64,000 nucleotides of DNA from an uncultured Cytophagales bacterium. GTDB taxonomy: Bacteria; Bacteroidota; Bacteroidia; Cytophagales; Cyclobacteriaceae. How positions within the stretch are numbered: the stretch's first letter is position 1; each line of letters starts with the position of its first letter. The notes beneath the pieces are model-generated. The model did no database searches. It saw only the letters and a program-made list of their open reading frames with translations, and had not been told where the DNA came from. The stretch lies in NCBI GenBank assembly GCA_913057175.1, contig CAJXNP010000004.1, forward strand, positions 62,001 to 126,000, written 5' to 3'. Below, in pieces: positions 51,301-60,582 of this stretch. The position numbers were made by a program, and so were the translations under genes.

Positions 51301-52965
51301 ATGAATCGATTGTGCGCGATTGTTTGTATTTGTCTGATTTTTAAGTCAGAAGGTATATTTTCTCAAAATTCACAGGTTTCTTTCCAGGAGGTTAGCTATC
51401 AAAGTGGAATAGATTTTCTATATAATTTTGGCGATAAAACCTATGAGAATATCCTTGAAAGCAGTGGGTCGGGGGTCACAGTATTTGATTATAATCAGAA
51501 TGGATGGATGGATTTGTACATGCTAAACGGCACATATCTAGATGGAATCAGCGACAAGGATGGGGAAAAGTTCAAAAATTCTGCCAATAAGTTGTATCGA
51601 AACAATGGTGATGGAACATTTTCGGATATGTCTAAATCTTCTGGTCTGGACAATTCCCAATGGAGTATGGCAGCAGGAGTCATTGATTATGACAATGATG
51701 GAGACACAGACCTTTACTTGCTGAATTATGGTCCTAATGTCTTTTACGAAAATAAAGGAGAGGGCACATTTCAGGATATTACCGCGAAGTTAGGACTTAC
51801 GGGTCCAAATGAACTCAATGGGTTTACCAAATGGAGCGTAGGGGTAGCATTCTGGGATTATAACCAGGATAATAGTGTGGACATGATGGTCGGTAATTTT
51901 TTAGCTTTTGATCCGGAATATATTTCACCAACCTATCCGGATATGATGCCTCATCCCGCGGAATATAAAGGTCAGGCATCTTTGTTTTATGAGCAACAAG
52001 CTGACGGAACTTTCAAAGAAATCACCAGAGAGCTTGGGTTTTATTTTCCGGATTCCAAATGCATGGGCTTGACGGTCTATGACTATGATGATGATGGTGA
52101 TCTGGACCTTTTCCAGGGAAATGATCATCAAAGCAATTTTGTCTTCGTCAATCAGGGAAATCAAAAATTTAAAGAAATGGCTGTTCCGTCCGGAATTGCG
52201 GTTAATAGTCAGGGTGCTACTACTGGCTCGATGCACGGGACAATAGGAGATGTGGATGGAGACGGTTTGGTTGACTTGTTGGTCACCGATTTAAAATACG
52301 GAGCGCTATATCGAAATTTAGGTGGAGGACTATATGAAGATATTACGGAAAGCAGTGGAGTGGCAAAAGCATTTGCTGGAAAAGGTCAATGGGGAGCAGC
52401 GCTTTTTGATTATGACAATGATGGTGATCTGGATATATTTACAGCTAATGGTACAGCTGAAGAATTGATCTTACAATACCCCTTGCTATTGGAAAATGAT
52501 GGTAAGGGAAATTTCAAAGATGTTGGTATCTCAGCTGGATCGTATTTCCAGGAAAAAAGATCGGGCAGGGGAGCAGCGGTTTGGGATTATGATAATGATG
52601 GTGATTTGGACATCATTGTTTCGCATGTCGATTTGAAAGCTTCTCCGGCTCTACTGAGAAATGATGGGGGAAATGTAAATAACTGGTTGGGAATTAGCCT
52701 GCTGGGAGAAACAGGTCAGTTCGAAGCGATCGGCGCAAAAGTGACGGTCAGGGTGGCCGGGCAAAAACAGGTCTTCGTAAATCAATGGGCCACAAGTTAT
52801 TTATCCAGCAATGATCCTAGGATCCACGTAGGGTTAGGAAGAGAACAGTCCATTGATAGTATCCAAATTAAGTGGCCTGATGGAAAATCAGAATCTTATA
52901 AGAATGTAGCGATTAACAAGTACATCACTATTCAGAAGGGAAAAGGAATCATTGATCCAAATTGA
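51301..52965 (+). CDS. CRTAC1-type FG-GAP/ASPIC-UnbV protein
   Basis: A 554-residue exported protein with a signal peptide (to about residue 22). Four or more FG-GAP/VCBS repeats follow, each with a calcium-binding DxDxDGDxD loop (VIDYDNDGDTDLYLLNYGPN, VYDYDDDGDLDLFQGNDHQS, DVDGDGLVDLLVTD, FDYDNDGDLDIFTANG). The C-terminal ASPIC/UnbV domain (about 480-550, IGAKVTVRVAGQKQVFVNQW, IQIKWPDGKSESYKNV) is complete. Probably a surface adhesion or matrix protein. Confidence 0.92.
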   Translation: MNRLCAIVCICLIFKSEGIFSQNSQVSFQEVSYQSGIDFLYNFGDKTYENILESSGSGVTVFDYNQNGWMDLYMLNGTYLDGISDKDGEKFKNSANKLYRNNGDGTFSDMSKSSGLDNSQWSMAAGVIDYDNDGDTDLYLLNYGPNVFYENKGEGTFQDITAKLGLTGPNELNGFTKWSVGVAFWDYNQDNSVDMMVGNFLAFDPEYISPTYPDMMPHPAEYKGQASLFYEQQADGTFKEITRELGFYFPDSKCMGLTVYDYDDDGDLDLFQGNDHQSNFVFVNQGNQKFKEMAVPSGIAVNSQGATTGSMHGTIGDVDGDGLVDLLVTDLKYGALYRNLGGGLYEDITESSGVAKAFAGKGQWGAALFDYDNDGDLDIFTANGTAEELILQYPLLLENDGKGNFKDVGISAGSYFQEKRSGRGAAVWDYDNDGDLDIIVSHVDLKASPALLRNDGGNVNNWLGISLLGETGQFEAIGAKVTVRVAGQKQVFVNQWATSYLSSNDPRIHVGLGREQSIDSIQIKWPDGKSESYKNVAINKYITIQKGKGIIDPN

Positions 52966-53095
52966 TAATTTCAATTCGGGAAACAAACTTTAGCTTTCGT
53001 GTTCAACGTTTAGTAGTTGACAATATTTATTTGAAAATTCCTTTACATTGGTCTTTATAAATTGAATATTCGCACAAATAATCATTTAGAAAATC

Positions 53096-54424
53096 ATGAA
53101 TCACCAGTACGTTGAACGAGTAGTAGATCTGACCAAACCTGAGCACAATATTATTTACAATATGAGCATCGATGAAGCCCGGGAATTGTTGAAATCAGGC
53201 GATCCAGAGGCAGTGCGCAAAATTGACGGACATTTTGCACTGGTATCGGTTGAGGGAAAATCGATTAAAATGGCACGATCGATTGGACGGCCAATTCGAT
53301 ATTTTATTGCTAAGCTGGTAGATGGCCCATGCCTGGTCATTGCAGAAAGGATCGATACCATTTATGAATATTTGAAGAAAGAAGGTTTAGACGATCAGTT
53401 TATGCCGTCGTACACCCGGATGGCCCCAGCACACTATATTACCAATATTGAGTTGTTGGGATGCCCGGATCCTAACCCTGTTTACGAACGTTTTTTTACT
53501 CCTGAGAGGAATAAAATAGAAGGAAAATCAGCAGAAGAGATCGGTGAGTTGTACATCAGGGCTTTATATGAGGAAATCAAAAAATGGTTGAAGTACCATG
53601 CAACAGCCGGACCAATTGGTGTGAGTTTTTCTGCAGGTATAGATAGTGGTTCAGTCTTTCTTTTAACTTATCAGGCCCTGCTGGAGTTAGGAGAAAGCCC
53701 ATCGAGGTTAAAAGCGTTCACGCTATCAGTAGATGGTGAAGGAGAGGACTTAAAACAAGCACGGGAATTCCTGGAAAAAACCCATCTCTCCATGTTCCTG
53801 GAACCAATTGAGATCACCTCTTCTGACCTGGATTGGAAGGAAACCATTAAAGTGGTGGAGGATTACAAACCACTCGATATTCAATCTGCTACCATGAATT
53901 ATGCTCTTTTGAAAGGGATAAGGAATCGTTATCCGGACTGGAAATACATGATCGATGGAGATGGTGGTGATGAAAATCTGAAGGACTATCCAATAGAAGA
54001 AAATCCTGAATTGACTATTAGAAGTGTTTTGAATAACCTGATGCTTTACCAGGAAGGTTGGGGCGTACATTCCATGAAACATTCCTTAACTTATTCAGGA
54101 GGTTTGAGCCGTGGATACATGCGTACGTATGCTCCGGCCGATAAGCTTGGTTTTGACGGGTTTAGTCCCTATACGCTTCCGAATGTGATCGAAATAGCGG
54201 AAGGCATTCCTTTCATAGAAATGACGGATTGGGATCATAATAAACTTTATGCTATGAAAGGCGAGATCGTTTCCAAAGGTGTAAAAGCTGTTACGGGGAT
54301 CGATATGCCGGTATTTCCAAAGCGAAGATTCCAGCACGGAGTTGTTTCTAAGGAAAAGTTCAAGTCACAATTCCCTAACTTCGATCTGGAATACAGGAAA
54401 GTATTCCAGGCAATTTATGGTTGA
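53096..54424 (+). CDS. asparagine-synthetase-like enzyme without glutaminase Cys
   Basis: A 442-residue enzyme with an N-terminal part (about 1-135) that keeps class II amidotransferase features (KIDGHFALVSVEGKSIKMAR, RPIRYF) but has no Cys at position 2, so it cannot use glutamine in the normal way. The PP-loop SAGIDS (179-184) in GVSFSAGIDSG and DGDGGDENL near 289-300 are the AMP-forming synthetase site. This combination is known from beta-lactam synthetases and similar amide-forming enzymes. The radical SAM gene overlaps its end by 8 bases, suggesting a joint pathway. Confidence 0.82.
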   Translation: MNHQYVERVVDLTKPEHNIIYNMSIDEARELLKSGDPEAVRKIDGHFALVSVEGKSIKMARSIGRPIRYFIAKLVDGPCLVIAERIDTIYEYLKKEGLDDQFMPSYTRMAPAHYITNIELLGCPDPNPVYERFFTPERNKIEGKSAEEIGELYIRALYEEIKKWLKYHATAGPIGVSFSAGIDSGSVFLLTYQALLELGESPSRLKAFTLSVDGEGEDLKQAREFLEKTHLSMFLEPIEITSSDLDWKETIKVVEDYKPLDIQSATMNYALLKGIRNRYPDWKYMIDGDGGDENLKDYPIEENPELTIRSVLNNLMLYQEGWGVHSMKHSLTYSGGLSRGYMRTYAPADKLGFDGFSPYTLPNVIEIAEGIPFIEMTDWDHNKLYAMKGEIVSKGVKAVTGIDMPVFPKRRFQHGVVSKEKFKSQFPNFDLEYRKVFQAIYG

Positions 54425-55337
54425 TAAAATACCTGAAAAAATTGATGATAAATGGATCCTTTCACATCGGGGTAAAAAGAATGTGGTGGATCCGTTTATT
54501 CCTTATGCTTATCTCGTCGAAAAGGAGTTTTCCCATATCGGACTTATTGAAGATGTTGCAACGATTTTTCTGACAAACCGCGAGTGTCCCTTTCATTGTT
54601 TGATGTGCGATTTATGGAAGAATACGACTGATGAAAAAGTTCCTGTTGGCGCCATTCCCCAACAAATAAAATATGCACTTAACAAACTGCCTTCGACCAA
54701 CCATCTGAAATTATACAATAGTGGCAATTTTTTTGACTTGAAAGCAATTCCAGTTGAAGATTATCGGGCAATTGCCGAGCTTGTTTCTGATTTTCAATCA
54801 CTGATTGTCGAATGTCATCCAAAGCTGATCAACCAAAAATGCCTTGATTTTAATCAGCTCATTCAGACTGAATTACAAGTTGCAATGGGCCTGGAGACGG
54901 TTCACCCACATATTCTTCCTAAGCTAAACAAGCAAATGGATCTGAAAGATTTCGAAAGGACAGTTAGGTTTTTATTTAAAAATAATATCAAAACGAGGGC
55001 ATTTATACTATTAGGCTTGCCGGGATTGAATGAATCGGAATCTGTGGAATGGGCCAAACGATCTGTCAAATTTGCTTTTGAAGCAGGTGTAGAGTGTTGT
55101 GCCGTCATTCCGACAAGGTCTGGAAATGGTGTAATGGATATCTTTCAAAGAAAGGATGAATTTGGAGAACCTTATGTTGAATCCCTTCAGGAGGTTTTAG
55201 AATATGGAATTAGTTTAAATGCAGGAAGGGTATTTGCAGATTTATGGGATTTGGAACATTTTTCAAGAGGAGAGGCTAATTTTGATAAGATAAAGAAAAG
55301 AATGGAATTTCTTAATCTTCATCAGCTTTTGGAATAG
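54417..55337 (+). CDS. radical SAM enzyme
   Basis: A 306-residue radical SAM protein. The cluster motif CxxxCxxC (Cys57, Cys61, Cys64) is in TNRECPFHCLMCDLWKN, followed by NSGNFFDL, a GLETVHPHILPKLNK motif as in the MiaB/Elp3-type fold and FILLGLPGLNE. It has no SPASM or extra C-terminal domain, and residues 110-300 form the SAM barrel. The start is ATG 54417, 8 bases before the asparagine-synthetase-like stop. The reaction cannot be told from sequence. Confidence 0.85.
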   Translation: MVDKIPEKIDDKWILSHRGKKNVVDPFIPYAYLVEKEFSHIGLIEDVATIFLTNRECPFHCLMCDLWKNTTDEKVPVGAIPQQIKYALNKLPSTNHLKLYNSGNFFDLKAIPVEDYRAIAELVSDFQSLIVECHPKLINQKCLDFNQLIQTELQVAMGLETVHPHILPKLNKQMDLKDFERTVRFLFKNNIKTRAFILLGLPGLNESESVEWAKRSVKFAFEAGVECCAVIPTRSGNGVMDIFQRKDEFGEPYVESLQEVLEYGISLNAGRVFADLWDLEHFSRGEANFDKIKKRMEFLNLHQLLE

Positions 55338-55425
55338 ATGGAATCACATTATTTCACTATGCGTGCCAAAGCATCCCATTTATCAATTTTCAAATTTCTA
55401 TTCACAGATTAAATTCTTACCTTTT

Positions 55426-58191
55426 ATGTCCATTATGAGGATACCCTTTGGCATACGGACGCATTTTTTTAAATCACTTTTGGTTGGGAGTGTCGTGTTA
55501 TCAATTAGCATTCTAGCAGGATGCAAAAATGAAAAAATTGATTTTTCATCACAGGTAAAGCCCATCATCAACAAACATTGTATCTCCTGTCATGGAGGCG
55601 TAAAGCGCAGTGCCAATTTTAGTTTATTGTTCCGGAAAGAAGCTTTGGATACCGTAGAATCCGGTAAGCCCGCAATCATTCCTTTTGATGCGAAACATAG
55701 CGAAATGATCAGGCGGCTGACGCTCACCAACCCTGAGGAGCGCATGCCTTACAAAGAAGAGCCTCTCACAAAAGAAGAAATTGACATTCTTAAAAAATGG
55801 ATAGATCAGGGTGCAGAGTGGGGCGATCATTGGGCGTATGTTCCACCGAAGCCGATAACTATTCCGGATGAAAGCATAGCACTGGCATCAATGGGAGGAT
55901 CATCAACAAGCGAGGAAAGCCCGATCGATTATTTTGTTCAGGAAAAACTGGCTGACATGCAAATGGATCCATCACCTCGCGCGGACAAAGAAACATTGTT
56001 GCGAAGGGTCTACCTGGATATCACAGGCCTTCCGCCTAATGCCGATCAGGTCAGGAAGTTTATGGAAGATGAAAGTGAAAACGCCTATGCTGCAGTTGTC
56101 GATGAATTGCTTGCGTCACCATCTTACGGAGAGAAATGGGCCTCATGGTGGCTGGACCTGGCAAGATATTCCGATACCAAAGGTTATGAACGCGATGTGG
56201 GGAGAACAATCTGGCGTTACCGCGATTGGGTGATCAAGGCTTTAAATGATGACATGCCATTCGATCAGTTTACCATTGAACAGCTGGCAGGTGATCTGCT
56301 TCCAAACCCAACAGATGATCAATTGATCGCAACGGCGTTTCACCGCAATACCATGAACAACGATGAAGGAGGGACGGAAGATGAAGAATATCGTGTGGCG
56401 GCATTGCTCGAAAGAGTGGGAACAACCTGGGAAGTTTGGCAGAGTACGACCATGGCTTGCGTTCAGTGTCATACGCATCCCTACGACCCATTTGTCCATG
56501 AGGAATTTTATCAGTCGATGGCTTTCTTCAATAACACACGTGATGAAGATACCCATGGAGAACACCCTAACCTCAGAATGTACAGGAAGGAAGACAGCTC
56601 AAAAGTTGAAGCGATCAGGAATTGGGTATTGAAAAATGAAGATCAGGAAAGCGCATTTGCCGTTACGCGCTTTTTGAAAACACTTGAGCCTAAATATCAT
56701 CCACACGATTTTGATGAGTTCATCAATGGTGAATTAATCGATACTAAATGGCTGGGTATCCGAAATGGTGGAAGCGCCAGACTCAGGCAAATCAATCTGA
56801 CAGATAAAGATTATGTTCTTCTCAATCATACTACCGGTAGTGTTGGAGGAGTAGTCGAGATTCGACTGGATAAGTTTAATGGTGAGCTAGTAGGAAAGGC
56901 AAATCTAGTCAAAACCCAAAAGGGAAGGGTAGCGCTTCCTGTCAGACTGAAGCCTACCACAGGCGCGCACGACCTATATTTTATTTTTAAAAATCCATCC
57001 ATCAACTCCTTACATCCTGTGTCAAATGTTGAATGGTTTGCCTTCCGAAGCGATCTTCCCGGTAAGGACAAGCCGGGTTATGATAATATGGAGCAGGATT
57101 TTTTCAGCTTGTTACAAGCTCCCGTTGATAATACCCCTATCATGATTGAAAATGGACCGGAACAGCGCAGAACAACCCATGTTTTTGAACGTGGCAATTG
57201 GCTGGTCCCTGAAAAAGAAGTGCAACCGGAAACGCCGGCATCCTTAAATCCATTTCCGGAAAACCTTGCTCACGATCGCCTGGGTTTTGCATATTGGTTG
57301 CTTGATCCACAAAACCCGCTTACGTCCCGTGTGATTGTCAATCGTATTTGGGAACAGTTGTTTGGCTATGGAATAGTGGAATCCCTGGAGGATTTTGGCA
57401 CGCAGGGAGCCAAGCCCACACATCCTGAATTGCTGGATTGGATGGCACTTCAGATGATGAATGAATATTCATGGAGCCTGAAAGAATTAATTCGTGAAAT
57501 AGTGATGTCGGATACCTATTGCCAGGATTCGCGAATGACTGCAGCAAGTTTTGAAGCCGACCCTACAAATCGTTGGCTTGCACGTGGACCGCGGGTTCGT
57601 TTGTCTGCCGAACAGGTTCGCGACCAGGCACTGGCCGTAAGTGGACTGCTGAGTGACAAAATGTATGGCAAGTCCGTCATGCCTTATCAGCCGGAAGGAA
57701 TATGGAATACGGTGTACAACAATGAAGATTGGGAAATGAGTGAAGGCGAGGATCAGTTCAGGCGCTCAGTTTATATTTATAGCAAGCGAACGAGTCCGTA
57801 CCCATCCATGATCATGTTTGACGGTTCCAGCAGGGAGGTTTGTGTAAGCAGAAGGATCAGGACCAATACACCCTTGCAGGCGCTTGTCACGCTGAATGAT
57901 TCTTCTTTTGTCGTAGCATCCAGAAGCTTTGCAGAAAGAATGTTAAAGTCAGCAGATAATCCACAAGATCAAATCCGGAATGGCTATGCTGCATTGGTTA
58001 TCAGGGACATGCCTCAGGAAAAGTTGGAAGTCGTCTATGATTTTTATAAAGAATCCTTAGAGAATTACTCCACCCATCAGGATGAAGCGGAAAAACTAAT
58101 GGTCAGTAAAAATGCTACACCAGAGGAGGCTGCCATGACGACGGTTGCACAGGTACTATTAAATTTGGACGAAGTGATTATGAAGGAATGA
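55426..58191 (+). CDS. PSD1/planctomycete-type cytochrome lipoprotein (DUF1549/DUF1553)
   Basis: A 921-residue lipoprotein (signal ends ISILAGC). A planctomycete-type cytochrome c domain binds one haem at CISCH (52-56), with a LPLTN-like MPYKEEPL segment. DUF1549 follows (about 170-350: LARYSDTKGYERDVGRTIWR, AGDLLPNPTDDQLIATAFHR) with a further CVQCH near 345, then DUF1553 (about 600-850: SRVIVNRIWEQLFGYGIVES, NTPLQALVTLNDSSFV). It probably oxidises a sugar or polyol in the periplasm together with the next genes. ATG 55435 is an alternative start. Confidence 0.9.
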   Translation: MSIMRIPFGIRTHFFKSLLVGSVVLSISILAGCKNEKIDFSSQVKPIINKHCISCHGGVKRSANFSLLFRKEALDTVESGKPAIIPFDAKHSEMIRRLTLTNPEERMPYKEEPLTKEEIDILKKWIDQGAEWGDHWAYVPPKPITIPDESIALASMGGSSTSEESPIDYFVQEKLADMQMDPSPRADKETLLRRVYLDITGLPPNADQVRKFMEDESENAYAAVVDELLASPSYGEKWASWWLDLARYSDTKGYERDVGRTIWRYRDWVIKALNDDMPFDQFTIEQLAGDLLPNPTDDQLIATAFHRNTMNNDEGGTEDEEYRVAALLERVGTTWEVWQSTTMACVQCHTHPYDPFVHEEFYQSMAFFNNTRDEDTHGEHPNLRMYRKEDSSKVEAIRNWVLKNEDQESAFAVTRFLKTLEPKYHPHDFDEFINGELIDTKWLGIRNGGSARLRQINLTDKDYVLLNHTTGSVGGVVEIRLDKFNGELVGKANLVKTQKGRVALPVRLKPTTGAHDLYFIFKNPSINSLHPVSNVEWFAFRSDLPGKDKPGYDNMEQDFFSLLQAPVDNTPIMIENGPEQRRTTHVFERGNWLVPEKEVQPETPASLNPFPENLAHDRLGFAYWLLDPQNPLTSRVIVNRIWEQLFGYGIVESLEDFGTQGAKPTHPELLDWMALQMMNEYSWSLKELIREIVMSDTYCQDSRMTAASFEADPTNRWLARGPRVRLSAEQVRDQALAVSGLLSDKMYGKSVMPYQPEGIWNTVYNNEDWEMSEGEDQFRRSVYIYSKRTSPYPSMIMFDGSSREVCVSRRIRTNTPLQALVTLNDSSFVVASRSFAERMLKSADNPQDQIRNGYAALVIRDMPQEKLEVVYDFYKESLENYSTHQDEAEKLMVSKNATPEEAAMTTVAQVLLNLDEVIMKE

Positions 58192-59645
58192 ACGAAGAAT
58201 TTAAAAATATTTCAAGACGACACTTTCTTTACGAAAGCGCTGTAGGTTTAGGGGCATTTGCACTAGGATCGCTAACGGGATGTAACCTGTCAACTTCTGC
58301 AAAGAAACTGGTTGATGGGGTATTAGATCCCATGGCGCCCAAAGCACCACATTTTCCGGGAAGGGCAAAGCGTGTGATCTACCTGCACATGGCAGGTGCA
58401 CCGTCACAGTTCGAACTTTTCGATTATAAACCGGAACTGGCAAAATTAAATAATCAACCATGTCCTCCGTCATTGCTCGAGGGAAAGAGGTTTGCCTTTA
58501 TTCGCGGTACGCCTAAGCTTCTTGGTCCCCAGGCAAACTTTATGCAACGCGGTCAATCCGGAAATTATGTTTCAGACTACCTGCCACATTTTTCCCAGGT
58601 GGTGGATGAAGTATCATTTTTGAAAGGCGTTCATACCGATCAATTTAACCACGCACCGGCGCAGTTGTTTGTCCATACCGGTTCGCCACGTCTGGGACGG
58701 CCCAGCATCGGTTCTTGGGCGACTTACGGACTTGGATCTGAAAATAAGAACCTGCCTGGTTTTGTTGTGCTTACATCCGGTGGAAATACTCCGGATGCTG
58801 GAAAGAGTGTCTGGGGAAGTGGCTTTCTTCCCTCTGTGTACCAGGGCGTACAGTGTCGGTCAGAAGGTGACCCGGTTTTGTTCTTAAGCGATCCGGAAGG
58901 CATTGATCGTGAGTTGAAAAAAAAGACCATTGATGCGATCAATGATGTGAACAGGCAGCATTTTAAGGAATACAACGATCCCGAAACATTGACAAGGATC
59001 GCACAATATGAAATGGCTTTTCGCATGCAAATTTCGGTGCCTGAAGTAATGGATATTAATAATGAGCCGGATTACATTCATCAACTTTATGGAACAACGC
59101 CCGGTCAGGCTTCTTTTGCCAATAATTGTTTACTTGCCAGAAAGTTAGTAGAGAAAGATGTTCGCTTTGTTCAGTTGTTTGACTGGGGATGGGATTCACA
59201 TGGTACGAGCAGTGATGGAGCCATTGATATTGGTTTGCGAAATAAGTGTCGCGAGATCGATCGGGCCATGACAGCCTTGCTTCTTGATTTAAAACAACGG
59301 GGATTATTAGAAGAGACATTGGTTGTATGGGGTGGAGAGTTTGGAAGGACTCCAATGCAGGAGAACAGGGAAAATAAGAATAATCCTTTCCTCGGCCGGG
59401 ACCATCATGTAGAAGCGTTCACCATGTGGATGGCAGGTGGCGGAATAAAGAAAGGCGTTTCATGGGGTGAGACAGATGAGATCGGGTATTATCCGATCAA
59501 TGGAAAGGTTTCTGTCCATGATGTGCAGGCAACCATTTTGAATCAGCTGGGTTTTGATCATGAAAAGCTTACCTACCAGTTTCAAGGCAGGCCTTTTAGG
59601 TTGACGGATGTTTCAGGGAAAGTGATTAACGAAATTGTTTCCTAA
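58188..59645 (+). CDS. DUF1501 protein (sulfatase-like, Tat-exported)
   Basis: A 485-residue protein of the DUF1501 family with a Tat signal (ISRRHFLYESAVGLGAFAL). Typical marks are IYLHMAGAPSQFELFDYKP, GVHTDQFNHAPAQLF, VQLFDWGWDSHGTSSDGAID, VVWGGEFGRTPMQ and GRDHHVEAFTMWMAGGGI. It is almost always encoded beside the DUF1549/DUF1553 protein, as here with a 4-base overlap. The fold is related to sulfatases and phosphatases, activity unproven. Confidence 0.92.
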   Translation: MNEEFKNISRRHFLYESAVGLGAFALGSLTGCNLSTSAKKLVDGVLDPMAPKAPHFPGRAKRVIYLHMAGAPSQFELFDYKPELAKLNNQPCPPSLLEGKRFAFIRGTPKLLGPQANFMQRGQSGNYVSDYLPHFSQVVDEVSFLKGVHTDQFNHAPAQLFVHTGSPRLGRPSIGSWATYGLGSENKNLPGFVVLTSGGNTPDAGKSVWGSGFLPSVYQGVQCRSEGDPVLFLSDPEGIDRELKKKTIDAINDVNRQHFKEYNDPETLTRIAQYEMAFRMQISVPEVMDINNEPDYIHQLYGTTPGQASFANNCLLARKLVEKDVRFVQLFDWGWDSHGTSSDGAIDIGLRNKCREIDRAMTALLLDLKQRGLLEETLVVWGGEFGRTPMQENRENKNNPFLGRDHHVEAFTMWMAGGGIKKGVSWGETDEIGYYPINGKVSVHDVQATILNQLGFDHEKLTYQFQGRPFRLTDVSGKVINEIVS

Positions 59646-59663
59646 TTTTTTATTTAAATATTC

Positions 59664-60578
59664 ATGAATCGTAGAGAATTCATCACCAGGAGTAGCATTG
59701 TAACAGGATCGGCTTTGACACTGAACAGTCTAGATGCAATGGCGAAAGCTGCAACCACCAAATCAGAGCCCGGATATCAATTGCTCATTATGGGAACAAA
59801 TTGGGGATTTAAAGGTACAACAGAGGAATTTTGTTTGAAACTAAAGGAATTCGGATATGATGGCGCCGAGTTTTGGTTTCCTCTGGATGAAATGGAGCGC
59901 AATCAAATTCTTGAGACATTTAAAAAGCACAATCTGAAGTATGGTTTCCTGGTGGGTGGGAGTGACACGGATTATCAAAAGCATTTCCAGCAGTTTACAA
60001 ATGCTTTAAAAGGTGCAGTTCAATATGATCCGGTTTACATCAACTGTCATTCAGGCCGGGACCATTTTTCATTTGATCAAAATACTACCTTTATTGATTC
60101 GACGACAAATGCTGCGAATGAGTCTGGAGTGCCAATTTATCATGAGACGCATCGTTCGCGTATTTTATTTGCAGCGCCTGTCGCCCGACAGTTCATTGAA
60201 AAGCTGCCCGACCTTCGTATCACACTCGACATTTCCCATTGGTGCAATGTGCATGAAACCTATCTCGATGATCAATCGGAAACATTGGCGATGACATTTG
60301 ATCGCGTTGATCATATCCATGCCCGCATTGGTCATCCCGAAGGACCACAAGTGAATGATCCGCGGGCACCTGAATGGAAACATGCCGTTGAAAAGCATTT
60401 TGGATGGTGGGACCAGGTTGTGAATAGAAAAAAACGGGAAGGCAAGCAAATGACCTTTCTCACTGAATTTGGCCCAATCGATTACATGCCATCACTTCCC
60501 TATACGCGGCAACCATTGGCTGATCAATGGGACATAAATGTTCATATGTTGAACACATTACGGTCACGTTACGCCTGA
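59664..60578 (+). CDS. sugar phosphate isomerase/epimerase-like protein, Tat-exported
   Basis: A 304-residue TIM-barrel protein of the AP endonuclease 2/xylose isomerase-like superfamily. The N-terminus carries a Tat signal (NRREFITRSSIVTGSALTL). Barrel features are YDGAEFWFPLDEMERNQILE, VYINCHSGRDHFSFDQ, ITLDISHWCNVHETYL and FDRVDHIHARIGHPEGPQ, with His and Asp residues fit for metal binding. It probably isomerises or hydrolyses a sugar derivative in the periplasm. Last but one in the oxidative gene set. Confidence 0.88.
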   Translation: MNRREFITRSSIVTGSALTLNSLDAMAKAATTKSEPGYQLLIMGTNWGFKGTTEEFCLKLKEFGYDGAEFWFPLDEMERNQILETFKKHNLKYGFLVGGSDTDYQKHFQQFTNALKGAVQYDPVYINCHSGRDHFSFDQNTTFIDSTTNAANESGVPIYHETHRSRILFAAPVARQFIEKLPDLRITLDISHWCNVHETYLDDQSETLAMTFDRVDHIHARIGHPEGPQVNDPRAPEWKHAVEKHFGWWDQVVNRKKREGKQMTFLTEFGPIDYMPSLPYTRQPLADQWDINVHMLNTLRSRYA

Positions 60579-60582
60579 ATTA

